Source: Harmothoe impar (Eukaryota; Annelida; Polychaeta; Phyllodocida; Polynoidae). Taken from it: a stretch of DNA of 64,000 nt. The position numbers and the translations under genes were made by a program. The first letter of the stretch is position 1, and every line of letters starts with the position of its first letter. The notes beneath the pieces are model-generated. The model ran no database searches. It was not told the origin of the DNA and worked only from the letters and a program-made list of their open reading frames with translations. The stretch covers positions 84,072,622 through 84,136,621 of the forward strand of contig OX381709.1 in NCBI GenBank assembly GCA_947462335.1, given 5' to 3'. Below are positions 41,690 to 52,564 of this stretch, piece by piece.

Positions 41690-41938
41690 TTAAACCCGGA
41701 GGACGGCACAATGCATTAACGCATCATGCCCTTGGTCGTCATGATGCATGAATGCAGCCCTGGCGAGTAACTCACCAGGGCTGCATTAATGCATTGTGCC
41801 GACCCTATGGGGTTGATACAATTTCAAAGGGTCAGGTTGATGCATGAATGTAGCAGTGGTAAGTTGCTCGCCGGGGCTCCATTGGTGCATCATGACAACA
41901 AATGTCATCTTTTACCGCCGTCCGTCCTTAAAGGGTTA
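41690..41938. mobile_element. piggyBac-like MITE D4
   Basis: TTTAAACCCGGAGGACGGC ... CCGTCCTTAAAGGG followed by TTAA. Four short palindromic blocks (CCTGGCGAGTAACTCACCAGG and relatives) alternate with CATGATGCATGAATGCAG. Confidence 0.8.
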
Positions 41939-42143
41939 ACGTCCCGCCAGCTTGCTTTAACCCTACCTCCTGTGAGGCCAACGCAGGTATAAGCCCCTCA
42001 AGGTTCTAGTTCAGTAGGTCAGCCCTCGGACGTACATAGACGGATATATTTCAAGGTAAAAAAGCCCTATTGATTTTAAGCTATCATTATCAATCATTTA
42101 ATGAGCATTTTAAGGTCAATTGGGTCAAATTTTAACAAATATA

Positions 42144-42190
42144 CTTGATGAAGGCAACTTTAAGCCGAAACGTTGTGATCAACAGGATTT
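42144..42190 (+). other. Hammerhead-ribozyme-like core / Penelope-type 3' motif
   Basis: TTGATGAAGGC, an 8-nt loop, then GCCGAAACG, followed by GTTG-TGAT-CAAC. The core differs from CUGAUGA by one base, and the UH cleavage step next to the third helix is not in place. Similar GATGAAGGC..GCCGAAACG strings occur near Penelope-like element ends, by recollection of that literature. No reverse transcriptase is nearby. Confidence 0.3.
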
Positions 42191-42275
42191 AAACATGGTA
42201 AAATAAAAGCCACCTTTAAAACAAAGTTTTGTTGTCCTAGTTGTGTCTATTATATAATTATAATATTCTAACAAA

Positions 42276-42447
42276 TACCTTATTTGACGTAATAAGCACC
42301 CTCCCCCTAATAAACGCCCCCCCCCCTTTTTGAGACATTTTTACACTAGAACAGAGCATTTCGGGGACATTTAAACTCTTAAGTACTAAAAACGTCATAA
42401 AAATAATTTTATAAGCGCCCTGGGCGCTCAATACGTCGAATACGGTA
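42276..42447. mobile_element. TACCGTATT-type MITE H2
   Basis: TACCTTATTTGACGTAATAA ... ATACGTCGAATACGGTA; interior (CCCCCTAATAAACGCC) and a C-run. Confidence 0.75.
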
Positions 42448-42594
42448 TAGTCAATTATGACACGAGACAAACACAAAGGAGAACTGGTATACTGACTCTC
42501 ACTGAGGAACTATATTTATGCTGCACACATTCTATTGATACTATAGATCATGCCTGTGTAGATACATTGATTCAATTAAGTACAACACAGTTAT

Positions 42595-42682
42595 CCCAGT
42601 AAAGGATCTTTAGTATGCCATAACGTTATGTTAAGTTTGAAACGTTATTTTGACGTAAAATAACGTTTTTTTGCTAGCTGGG
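42595..42682 (-). mobile_element. Internally deleted CGTT-family MITE, AT target duplication
   Basis: CCCAGTAAAGGATC ... TTTTTTTGCTAGCTGGG, flanked by AT (42593-42594 and 42683-42684). About 60 bp of the usual left half is missing. Confidence 0.8.
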
Positions 42683-42745
42683 ATGGGAGTTCTCCTGAAT
42701 TCAGTCTTTAGAACACATGTCCCTCCTAATTAACCTCTTAATCAT

Positions 42746-43370
42746 TATAAACCATTTAAGGACAGCATGATGCCCCCAGTGTCAGGCTCATTTGTCACGA
42801 TGCCCTCATGCAGCACCGTGTTGGATCATAATATAGTGCCCCTTCGAGAATGTATCAGCCCCTTAATCGGCATGAATGTATCATTAACTAACCAGGGCTG
42901 CATTAGTGCATCATGACGACCTCGCAAAACAGGGCCGACCCTACGTTTTTCGAAGAAAATTTCATATTTTTTGTACTTTTTGGGTCATTTTTAGAATTTC
43001 CATGGAGGATGGCTAGTACTTTCATGTTAAAAAAAATAAAATTTAATAAAATAAAAAAATCCGACCTACCGACCCTAGTTTTTCTGCCCATGTTACCTAA
43101 AACATACCTTTTTATTTTTTTGGCCTGAGTAACTCGCCAGGGCTGCATTCAAGCATCATGCAGCCCCTACAAGATTGAGACACTCCGGAATGGTCAGCAT
43201 GATGCAGGAATGCAGCACAGGTGAGTTACTCGCCAGGCTTGCATTGGTGCATCATGACATTGGCAAAATCAAAATCTTTTTGGTCCGCCCATTCAAGGGG
43301 TCCACATTTCCCCCCCCCCAAATCCGCCCCCCCATGTTGTTACCAAAATTATCACACCCTTAAAGGGTTA
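42746..43370. mobile_element. piggyBac-like MITE D5 with a Harbinger-type MITE inside
   Basis: ACCATTTAAGGACAGCATG ... ACACCCTTAAAGGG followed by TTAA. Interrupted at about 42922-43125 by MITE T7. Confidence 0.7.
42922..43125. mobile_element. Harbinger-type MITE T7, left end missing
   Basis: Starts inside the element at CTCGCAAAACAGGGCCGACC and ends GTTACCTAAAACATACC ... TTTTTTTGGCC. Confidence 0.75.
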
Positions 43371-43484
43371 AGGATTAAAATTACCAGAAGTGGTGTATCC
43401 TTAAGGCGACATTAGTGGGGGAATGAGGTTAATGAATGTGGAGCGCCGTGGATAAAACACCCTCACAGCAACCTACTGATTAAT

Positions 43485-43733
43485 TCACCCTTTAAAGGCC
43501 GCATAGCGCTTTACACCTTTAAGGATGAATGGCGCTAAAAGATGACATTTGTCGTCATGTTGCACCAATGAAGCCCCGGCGAGCAACTCGCCGGGGTTAC
43601 ATTGGTTCAACATACCGACCCTTTGGGAGTGTCTCAACCCCACAAGGTTGGCATGATGCTTGAATGCAACACTGGCGAGTTACTGATGACCAAGGGTATG
43701 ATACATTAATACATCATGCCATCTGTAAAGGGT
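43485..43733. mobile_element. piggyBac-like MITE D6
   Basis: CACCTTTAAGGATGAATGGCG ... CCATCTGTAAAGGG followed by TTAA; family interior words present. Confidence 0.7.
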
Positions 43734-43737
43734 TAAC

Positions 43738-43959
43738 ACAGCATACCCTTGATTGTTATAATGCATGAATGTAGCCCTGGTGAGTAACTCACCAGGGCTG
43801 CATTCATGCATCATGCTGACCCTATGGGGTTGATACACTCCAAAAAAGATCACCACGATGCATGAATGCAGCCCGGGCGAGTTACTCACCGGGGTTGCAT
43901 CCATGCATCATGACGATTAAGAGCATGTTGTATTTAAGTGCAAAGCGGTCCTTAAAGGG
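43738..43959. mobile_element. piggyBac-like MITE D7 in tandem with D6
   Basis: Shares the TTAA at 43734-43737 with D6 and ends GCGGTCCTTAAAGGG before TTAA (43960-43963). Contains CCTGGTGAGTAACTCACCAGG. Confidence 0.75.
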
Positions 43960-44016
43960 TTAATACACTCTTTGTAAAACCACGTCGGCTGCGCTTCACA
44001 GATCACAGAGGGCCAC

Positions 44017-44514
44017 ATGCAACCCCCCCCCCCCCTCCCACCCCCCCCTACCGGCCGAGATCAGTCAGCTGCCACCTTCCCTGCCTCTCTCTGTCAGGCC
44101 CTCAGTGCTTCTCTTGCTCTTTCTTTTTCACTCTCTTTCTCTTTTACTCTCTTTCTCTTTCACTCTCTTTCTCTTTCACTCTCTATCTCTTTCACTCGCT
44201 TTCTCTCTCTCACTCTCTGTCTCTGTCTGTCTGTCCCTTCCTTCTCTCTCCCTCCTTCCCTTTTGCTGTCTCACTCTCTTTTTCTCTGTTATTTTGTCCC
44301 TCTTGGTTCCTCTTGGCCCCCCTCTCTTTTTCTCTCTGTCTTTCTGTCTCTTGCTGCCCCCCCCCCCCTATCCGGCTGGAACCTAAGTCAGTTGCCACCT
44401 TCCCTGCTCCTGTGTAAGGCCCTCAGTGCTTCTTTTTCTGCTATTCCTGCTCTCCAGTGGCATGGAGAAAATGAGACCCTTCCCCTCTCCTTACCCCTAC
44501 ACTCTCTCTCTCCC

Positions 44515-44591
<77 letters not shown>

Positions 44592-44594
44592 CCC

Positions 44595-44640
<46 letters not shown>

Positions 44641-45230
44641 TCTCTCTCTCTTTTCCTTTTCTCCTTTTCTTTCTGTCTCTCTATGTTTCTCTTTGTTTCT
44701 CTCTGTCTGTTTTTCTCTCTTCTTTTTCTATTTCCCTTCCTGTCTCCCTCTTGGTCTCTCTTGGTCTTGCTCTCTCTCTTTCTACCCCCCCCCCCCTCCC
44801 CTGTCACTCCCTCAGTGCTTCTCTTGCTCTCCAGTGGCATCCTTCCGCTCTTCTCTCCACAGAAATTGATTCTGATATAACTGCCATTGGTTTCTATCTT
44901 TCTATTTTCCTTCACTCTGTCTTTCGCTCTCTTTATCCTTTTTTTTTGTCTCTTTCCCTATTTCTCTTTGTTTCTATTCCTGCATCGAACCACCCTCTGC
45001 CTCTGTCTCTTTCTCTCTCTATTCCTATTTCTTTCCCTTTCTCTCTTTCTTTGTCTCTTTCTCTGTCAATCTCTCTGCCTGTCTCTCTGTCTCTATTTCT
45101 GTCTCTGTCTCTCTCTCCCTCTTTCTATCTCTCTCTCACCCTCCCTCTTTCTGCCACCACTTTTTCCCTCACGGTTTTCTCTCTCCCTCCCCACAAACAA
45201 TATTTCTCTGCCTCTTCCCCTTAAAATAAA
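44017..45230. repeat. Polypyrimidine (CT)n region, about 1.2 kb
   Basis: Long CTCTCT runs (especially 44500-44650), CTTTCT words and C-runs at 44022-44050, 44358 and 44784. Two imperfect copies of a unit GCCACCTTCCCTGC..CTCAGTGCTTCT (44068 and 44394). Reads open as Ser/Leu- or Arg/Glu-rich chains only because it is simple sequence. Confidence 0.95.
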
Positions 45231-45380
45231 CACACTAATTTGCATGAAGTGTAATCAAATATTCATCTGTGGAATGGATGTTGGAGAGTGGCTAGGAGGA
45301 GAATTGATAGTGATTCTCACAAAGCAGCTGCCGCGGAGCTGGAGAGGCTGGTTTTTGATGCGGGTTAGTTAGCTCTTTAA

Positions 45381-45712
45381 CCCTTTAAGGACGGCATGTC
45401 GCTGAACGATGAGATTTGTTGTCATGATGCACTAATGCAGCCCCGCTGAGTAACTCACTGGTGCTGTATTAGTGCATCATGCTGATCATTTAGGAGTGTC
45501 TGAACCCTGTGGGTTCTGCATGATGCTTGAATGCAGCGGTGGAAAGTTAGTCGTCAGGACTGCATTCATGGATGTCGACCTTTTGGGTATAAAACCAATC
45601 CCAGCACGATGCTTGAATGCAGCACTAGCTGTTATTTGTAAGGGCTGCAACCAGGCAACATGATGACAAAGGGCATGATGCATTAAAACATCATGCATTA
45701 TTAAAGGGACAA
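45381..45712. mobile_element. piggyBac-like MITE D8
   Basis: TTAA (45377) CCCTTTAAGGACGGCATGTC ... GCATTATTAAAGGG. The right-hand TTAA is lost. Confidence 0.7.
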
Positions 45713-45802
45713 CAACTTTGTGGAGCATCAAGGCATCATGCTCTTTGCCAAGATGATGCATTGATGCAGCGCCATTGAATAATAGCACTGCATTGGGGCA
45801 TT

Positions 45803-46997
45803 CCCTAGTAGCAAACACACTGTGGCCCCGGACGGGGCCAGACTGTGTTTGCAAGTCTGGCCCGGAGTGGGCTAACCGACGGGCTCCCGTCGGTTTAGGG
45901 CACTGGGCTTTGGTCTGGCCCCGTGCGGGCTTCCCATGTTGGGCGCAGATCGGGTTTTGGACGGGAAGCCCACTTTGGGCTCAGATCAGTTTTTGGACGG
46001 GCTTCCCACTTTGGGCTCAGATTGGTTTTTGGACGGGCTGAAAGTGGGTTCAGATCGGTTTTTGGACGGGTTGAAAGCGGGCTTAGATCGGTTTTTGGAC
46101 GGGTTGAAAGCGGGCTAAGATCGGATAATTATGGGTTTTTAGAATCTATTTAATCATTCTCCAATGATTTCTTGTATTTGTTGAACCAGATATCCTAGGT
46201 CCTGCTAATCAACCCAAGGCATAATCATACTCTTCCTACTCAATAATGGAAGTATCAAGCAGGCCTATTATCATCAGGTTTGAGCCACATGCAGCATAGA
46301 CATTGTCTATGGTGCACATTGGCCTTCAAAGCCATAGTTCATACCTACATGGGGCACATGAGTCTTGTATTGAGATTGTAATGCCACAGAAATAGTGTTT
46401 ACACTTGATAGCTGCTTAGAGAACCTCCTTTTCATCATTCAAATATATATTCTATCTTATTTCCAAACTGTGAGAACATCTATTTATTGTTTCCTATTCT
46501 ACACCACTTTAACATTTTATTGTATTATTATATAATGTCAATTTAATCTGGCTTTGTTGGAAAACTCTAGATATTGTATAGTTGTGACATCTGGTGTCAA
46601 TCATCAGAACTATTAGACCAGTTGCCCTGTCCAAACCCAACCTCAGCCCTCATCGGCCCGGAGTGGGCTAACCGACGGGCGCCCGTTGGTTTAGGGCACT
46701 GGGTTTTGGTGTGGCCCCAAGTGGGCTGCCCGAATTGGGCTCAGAACGGGTTTTGGACGGGTTTCCTGTCATCTGGCCAACATGAACCCAAAGCGGGTAA
46801 CCCTCTTTGAAACTGATCTGAGCCCAAATCGGGCAGCCCGCTTTGAAACTGATCTGAGCCCAAAATGGGCAGCCCGATCGGGGCCACACTTCAGCCCAGT
46901 CATCTGCCCAACATGAAACCCAGCTCAGTTTTGCCCGACTTCAAACAGCCAATCCGACCTAAAACCAAATTGGCCCCGTGCGGGCTTGCTACTAGGG
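45803..46997. mobile_element. Element E, 1,195 bp, CCCTAGTAGC termini, TT target duplication
   Basis: CCCTAGTAGCAAACACACTG ... CGGGCTTGCTACTAGGG, flanked by TT (45801-45802 and 46998-46999). Removing it joins a D-family interior correctly. 45925-46125 is a tandem array of about 35-40-bp units (TTTTTGGACGGG, GGGCT.AGATCGG), with related units inverted near 46780-46900. The middle 46130-46640 is A/T-rich and unrecognised. Confidence 0.8.
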
Positions 46998-47123
46998 TTA
47001 TGTAGACCATTTGGGAGTGTATATATACCAGCCGAGTTCTTGAGATGCATGTAAAGGCCTCTGTAGCACTGGTTAGTCCTTTGCCGCTGCTGCATTCTTA
47101 CACCATTATGACAAAAAGGCATC

Positions 47124-47270
47124 CCCAGCTAACAAAAAAACTTTATTTTACGTCAAAATAACGTTATAAAATTTCATTTAACGTTATGCAATAGTAAGGA
47201 ACCTTAGAGAAACGTTATTTAACGTTATATAACGTTATAAAATGTTGTAAAACGTTTTTTGTTCACTGGG
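47124..47270 (+). mobile_element. Short CGTT-family MITE, AT target duplication
   Basis: CCCAGCTAACAAAAAAAC ... TTTTTTGTTCACTGGG. AT lies on both sides (47121-47122 with one extra C, and 47271-47272). Confidence 0.85.
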
Positions 47271-47332
47271 ATACACTGTCATGACAAAAGGCACCGTGCA
47301 GTAATGAAGCACCTTATGCCATAAATGGTTAA

Positions 47333-47556
47333 CCCTTTAAGAACAGATGTCGCTAAAAGATGACATTTGTCATCATGATGCACCAACTCTGCATCGGTGC
47401 ATTATGCTGACCCTTTGGGAGTGTCTCAACCCTGTAGGGTCGTCATGATGCATGAATGCAGCCCTGGCGAGTTACTCGCCGGGGCTGCATTCATGCATTA
47501 TGACGACCAAGGAGATGATGCATTAAGGCATCATGTGGCCTTTAAATGGGTCGGCA
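47333..47556. mobile_element. piggyBac-like MITE D10
   Basis: TTAA (47329-47332) CCCTTTAAGAACAGATG ... GTGGCCTTTAAATGGG; interior CCTGGCGAGTTACTCGCCGGG. Confidence 0.7.
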
Positions 47557-48077
47557 TTATAGAGACTAATTGTGAATATAAATCTGATTTGAAACACATG
47601 TTTGATTAATTTGGCGGATGTTGAGCGTTTAAACTGGTTTTAATTCCGTTTTTCTAAAGGCACCATTCCTTCAGTCAAACCTATCAGAATTACTTCATCA
47701 TCGCATCATGTAGGGAACATGTATGACGCCTATGTTCCTCTTTTCATACAATATGTAATAATACTACTTTTTTCAAAGAGAAAATCATATATATATTCCT
47801 GATTTATCCATGTTAAGGCAAGACCAAATTTGCTCTTTTGCTCACATACTTCTCTTTCTAATGACATACATGACTATGCTTGTCAAATGGTGAAATATGG
47901 CACGTTCTACCCAAATATGTTGCAATTATTTTTGTAGGCCACCTGGTTCGATGGCAAGGTGATTACGGATAAAACTACATCCCAAGACCGAAAATTACGG
48001 GCCATTGGCTGCCGGACCAGCGTAAGTGTTTACTCCTGGATCTGTAGACCATGTCTTGCGGAATCGATATAAGTTGA
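47557..48077. other. Unassigned A/T-rich spacer
   Basis: No repeat or gene recognised. It ends at TAAGTTGAACGTCTATGAC, which is like the left end of the GTGTCTCAC MITE at its junction with the satellite. Confidence 0.4.
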
Positions 48078-49995
48078 ACGTCTATGACTGGGTGCAACCT
48101 ATGACTGGGTGCAATATATGACTGGGTCCAATCTATGACTGGATGTAATCTATGACTGGGTCCAATCTATGACCAAGTCCAATCTATGACTGAGTGCAAT
48201 CTATGACTGGTTGCAATCTCTGACCGGGTGCAATCTCTGACCAGGTGCAATCGCTGACCGGGTGCAATCTCTGACCGGGTGCAATCTCTGACCGGATGCA
48301 ATCTATGACTGGGTGCAATCTATGACTGGGTGCAATCTATGACCGGGTGCAATCTATGACCGGGTGCAATCTATGACTGGGTGCAATCTATGACCGGGTG
48401 CAATCTATGACTGGGTGCAATCTATGACTGGGTGCAATCTATGACCGGGTGCAATCTATGACTGGGTGCAATCTATGACCGGGTGCAATCTATGACTGGG
48501 TGCAATCTATGACCGGGTGCAATCTATGACCGGGTGCAATCTATGATTGAGTCCAATCTATGACTGAGTCCAATCTATGACTCCATGTAATCTATGACTG
48601 GGTCCAATCTATGACTGAGTGCAATATAGGACCGGGTGCGATCTATGACTGGGTGCAATCTATGACCGGGTGCAATCTATGACCAAGTGCAATCTATGAC
48701 CGGGTGCAATCTATGACCGGGTGCAATCTATGATTGAGTCCAATCTATGACTGAGTCCGATCTATGACTGGATGTAATCTATGACTGGGTCCAATCTATC
48801 ACTGGGTGCAATATATGACTGGGTGCAATCTATGACTGGGTGCAATCTATGACCGGGTGCAATCTATGACCGGGTGCAATCTATGACTGGGTGCAATCTA
48901 TGACCGGGTGCAATCTATGACTGGGTGCAATCTATGACTGGGTGCAATCTATGACTGGGTGCAATCTATGACTGGGTGCAATCTATGACCGGGTGCAATC
49001 TTTGACTGGGTCCAATCTATGACTGGGTGCAATATATGACTGAGTGCAGTCTATGACTGGGTGCAATCTATGACCGGGTGCAATCTCTGACCGGTGCAAT
49101 TTATGACCGGGTGCAATCTCTGACCGGGTGCAATCTCTGACCGGGTGCAATCTCTGACTGGTAGCAATCTCTGACCGGGTGCAATCTATGACCGGGTGCA
49201 ATCTCTGACTGGGTGCAATCTATGACCGGGTGCAATCTATGACTGGGTGCAATCTATGACCGGGTGCAATCTATGACCAAGTGCAATCTATGACCGGGTG
49301 AAATCTATGACCGGGTGCAATCTATGACAGGGTGCAATCTATGACCAGGTGCAATCTATGACCGGGTGCAATCTATGAGGGTGCAATCTATGATTGAGTC
49401 CAATCTATGACTGAGTCCGATCAATGACTGGATGTAATCTATGACTTGGTCCAATCTATCACTGGGTGCAATATATGACTGGGTGCAATCTATGACTGGG
49501 TGCAATCTATGACCGGGTGCAATCTATGACCGGGTGCAATTTATGACTGGGTGCAATCTATGACCGGGTGCAATCTATGACTGGGTGCAATCTATGACTG
49601 GGTGCAATCTATGACCGGGTGCAATCTATGACTGGGTGCAATCTATGACCGGGTGCAATCTTTGACTGGGTCCAATCTATGACTGGGTGCAATATATGAC
49701 TGAGTGCAGTCTATGACTGGGTGCAATCTATGACGGGGTGCAATCTCTGACCGGTGCAATCTCTGACCGGGTGCAATCTCTGACCGGGTGCAATCTCTGA
49801 CCGGGTGCAATCTCTGACTGGTAGCAATCTCTGACCGGGTGCAATCTATGACCGGGTGCAATCTATGACAGGGTGCAATCTATGACCAGGTGCAATCTAT
49901 GACCGGGTGCAATCTATGACTGGGTGCAATCTATGACCGGGTGCAATGTATGACCGGGTGCAATCTATGCCCGGGTGCCATCTATGACCGGTATG
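48078..49995. repeat. 17-bp satellite array, about 110 units, with higher-order repeat
   Basis: The unit is CTATGACCGGGTGCAAT, with variants T/C at CTGGG/CCGGG and CTCTGACC. A block of variant units (GATTGAGTCCAAT, GACTGAGTCCGAT, GACTGGATGTAAT, CACTGGGTGCAAT) occurs at 48721 and again at 49381, giving a ~660-bp higher-order period; a shorter version is at 48541. It reads open in the minus frame twice at the same phase, which is a by-product. Confidence 0.97.
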
Positions 49996-50372
49996 AAAGT
50001 AATTGAAAAGGCTTATTAAGAGGCAGATGTACATAGAAAAACCTGGCAAGAGTTAATGGCTGGTTAAGACAAATTTATTTCATTTCTCATACGATTGCAG
50101 CAAGTTATAGTCTTTCAACTTGTACCGATTTGGTGAGACACGTCCTGTACATCATTGCCTCTTACCAGGTCTGGGACCGCTCTTTACATCCGCCGGGGCT
50201 GCCCTGCTGCAGGCCACCCAGCAGTAATCGGATAAGGAAATGTTTGTCATCCTGAAGTGAGGAGGTGGGGGAGGGGGGGGGGGGGGGGGGGTAGGTGGGA
50301 GAAAGGGTTGTAAGTAATGGTTAATGTGGGTCAGGAGGGCAGTAGGAGGCTGGGGTTCCTTGATGGGGGGGT
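49996..50372. other. Spacer with a long G-run
   Basis: GGGAGGGGGGGGGG run at 50267-50291. No gene is recognised. Confidence 0.5.
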
Positions 50373-50577
50373 CCCCATGTCGCATATCAGTTTTAAGAAA
50401 TGGCCATGTCGCATATCTATGTCGCTAAAAAATGCTCATGTCCCATGTCGATTTTAAGAACTGTCCATGTCCCATGTCACTATGATTTTAAGCCTCATGT
50501 CGCATGTCACTAGGCCTCATGTCGCATGTCGAATTTAAGAAATGGCCATGTCGCCATGTCAAATTTAGGGGTCTAGG
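50373..50577 (-). repeat. GACATG-family repeat, copy 6 (inverted), best preserved
   Basis: GGTCCCCATGTCGCATATC at the left, GCCATGTCGCCATGTCAAAT at the right. Regular alternation of CATGTCGCATGTC and TTTTAAGAA(A/C)TG.CCATGTC. Confidence 0.8.
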
Positions 50578-50638
50578 GCCATAGGCTGGGACGGAGCCAG
50601 GTAGGTGCCAGGGACTGCCACTGGTGCTATCATAGAAC

Positions 50639-50859
50639 AGGAGGGTTTTTCAGAACAACTTACATGATCGTAGGGAAATTGTAATGTGACAAAACCTGTT
50701 TCATGACTACTAGTAAAATTTCATTCACGAGATTTCCTGTTGAAATCTATAGAAAATAATTGTAATTACCTCATTTTGCCAGTAGATAATTGCAAATTTT
50801 GCCCTGTTGAGGAAAATCCAATTATGACAAGGGACGATTCTGTTCTGAAAGATCCTCCT
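50639..50859. mobile_element. AGGAGG...CAGAACA-type MITE K2
   Basis: CAGGAGGGTTTTTCAGAACAA ... GATTCTGTTCTGAAAGATCCTCCTG; interior ACATGATCGTAGGGAA shared with K1. Confidence 0.7.
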
Positions 50860-50907
50860 GCAGTACTGTTCATGATAAAGCTTTCTGGTGTGGATTAAAA
50901 TTCAAGA

Positions 50908-51003
50908 TATTTACCACGCCGAACCTTCAGGAGTGTCTCAACCCAATAGGGTCGGCATGATATATTATATTGCATTATTGCGTCCTTAAAGCCTATAGGG
51001 TTA
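50908..51003. mobile_element. piggyBac-like MITE fragment D11
   Basis: CAGGAGTGTCTCAACCCAAT, GGTCGGCATGAT, GCGTCCTTAAAG. Left part missing. Confidence 0.6.
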
Positions 51004-51138
51004 CCCAGTGAACAAAAAAATGTTATACCACATTTTATAACGTTATATAACGTTTCTCTAAGGCTCCTTACTATGGCATAACGTTATATAAAGTTTTAAA
51101 ACGTTATTTGGTCGTAAAATAACGTTTTGTTAGCTGGG
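51004..51138 (-). mobile_element. Short CGTT-family MITE, TA target duplication
   Basis: CCCAGTGAACAAAAAAATG ... CGTTTTGTTAGCTGGG, flanked by TA. Confidence 0.9.
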
Positions 51139-51760
51139 TAAGCTGTCCCAAAAGGCCAGAGATGGAAGGCACTCCCTCAAGAAGCCGACATGTCATGGGC
51201 GGCCTTGGGGGTAAGTGGGTTAGAGGGGAGGGGAGGGATCATGGCATATGTTATACTGTCCAACTAGATGCTTATCAGTAATATAAATGTACATGTATAA
51301 GTTAAACCCTGCTGGGTTTCACTATAATGGCCGCATAGTGCTTCAATTGGTTCATTGCTGGCATGCTAATTGATATCATGATGCATGAATGCAGCCTTGG
51401 CTTTCACCAGTTTGGCTGAATAGGCCAATAATTTCCTTAAGGGTTTTTGCTAAAGTGAGGCTCAGAAAAGTGACCCTTGGTGAGGGGGACATTAGTGAAA
51501 CCTGGACCCTTGGTGAGAGGGACTTTGCTCAATAACGCTTGGTCAATATTTACAAAAGGTTCATACCTGGACCTCTTCCCCCATACCAAAATACGCAGGT
51601 GCCTCTTGGGTATTTATACAGTGAAGTGGTAATACCTAATTCAGTATTATTGTTACATCTATAAATACATATTTAATACCATACTCTCAGGTGTAAATAT
51701 TATCAGTAGCCTAACCAGTAGATCTATGTGGCATCGAGTGGTCGTTATCTTTACCAGTAA
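51139..51760. other. Unassigned spacer with a D-family scrap
   Basis: 51325-51410 (GCCGCATAGTGCTTC, ATGCATGAATGCAGCC) is from the piggyBac-like family. 51470-51525 has two CCCTTGGTGAG(G/A)GGGAC copies. Confidence 0.45.
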
Positions 51761-51868
51761 CCCAGTGGGCACAAAATTGAGCTCAAAGTTGAATCAATGT
51801 TGAATCACCATTGAATCAACATTGACAACCGTTGGTCAACGTTGATTTAATGTTCTGTGCCCACTGGG
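51761..51868. mobile_element. Small TIR element CCCAGTGGGCAC, AA target duplication
   Basis: CCCAGTGGGCACAAAATT ... TGTTCTGTGCCCACTGGG, flanked by AA (51759-51760 and 51869-51870). Interior GTTGAATCAATGTTGAATC words. Its CCCAGT start and 2-bp duplication are like the CGTT family. Confidence 0.8.
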
Positions 51869-52505
51869 AACAGGGGAAAGTACCTTTCTCTCTTTCTTTT
51901 GGGCGGGGGGGGGGAGGAAATGTCAACACAGGATGGGGTGTGGCTAAGAAAACTTGCCCCCCCCCCCAAAGTTTGCTTCATTTCGGCACAAAAGCCCTTA
52001 TGGAATTTGTACCCCTCTTCTAAGTAGGGACGGGAAAAGCCACAACAAATGCTCACTCCCTTACTCATACTTTGGGACTCTTTGTGTATTGTGTGTCTAA
52101 CTTAAAGCTGGGCCGTCAGGGAATAAGTTCAGCATTTTCCATACATGGACTAAAAATAACAGTTCCACCAGAGGGCAGCAGTGTTTGGACAGGGGACCAT
52201 GAGCATTGTCCAGCTACAACATATTCACCCTATCTTGTGCCTGTAAGAGCTGAGCTCCCAGCCCTTAAGAACCCTCTTGTGAATGAAATCTGAACTATAT
52301 CTAAAAGTGCATTTGGCCTCATTTCTACCATGATGGTCAAGCTTTAAATCAGCCCCGTGGGTATAAATTGCTGGTTAGGCTACGACGTATATAAATACCC
52401 TGATATGCTCTTATATAGGGAAAGTTAAATCGGCCCTGAGGGTATGAGCTACTGGGTAGACTATTGTACTTTGTGTAGAACTTAAATCAGCCCTGTGGAT
52501 ATGTG
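51869..52505. other. Spacer with repeat S, copy 1
   Basis: 52180-52330 (GGACCATGAGCATTGTCCAG ... CATGATGGTCAAGCTTTAAA) recurs at 60890-61050 and partly at 60608-60700. Confidence 0.6.
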
Positions 52506-52564
52506 CTACACTGATAATCTTTAGGCTCCATACTGGCTATCAAATCAGTCAATAGTGCTTGCCG

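Larger units (their letters stand above)
45725..47328. mobile_element. piggyBac-like MITE D9, broken by element E and a CGTT MITE
   Basis: Interior words resume on both sides of 45803-46997 (GGGGCATT / ATGTAGACCATTTGGGAGTG) and of 47124-47270. It ends CCATAAATGG before TTAA at 47329. Confidence 0.6.

Noticed and set aside
41789..41992. Short frames in piggyBac-like MITEs with similar products (also near 43175, 45472, 47397)
   Set aside because: The similarity comes from the shared MITE sequence; frames are short and broken differently in each copy.
44017..45372. Frames up to 287 codons of Ser/Leu or Arg/Glu
   Set aside because: Pure consequence of (CT)n simple sequence on both strands.
48983..49861. 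Two near-identical 72-codon minus-strand frames
   Set aside because: They are the 660-bp higher-order repeat of the 17-bp satellite read in phase, not a duplicated gene.
48078..49995. CRISPR-like array (short regular repeats)
   Set aside because: Units are contiguous 17-mers without spacers, in eukaryotic repeat-rich DNA.
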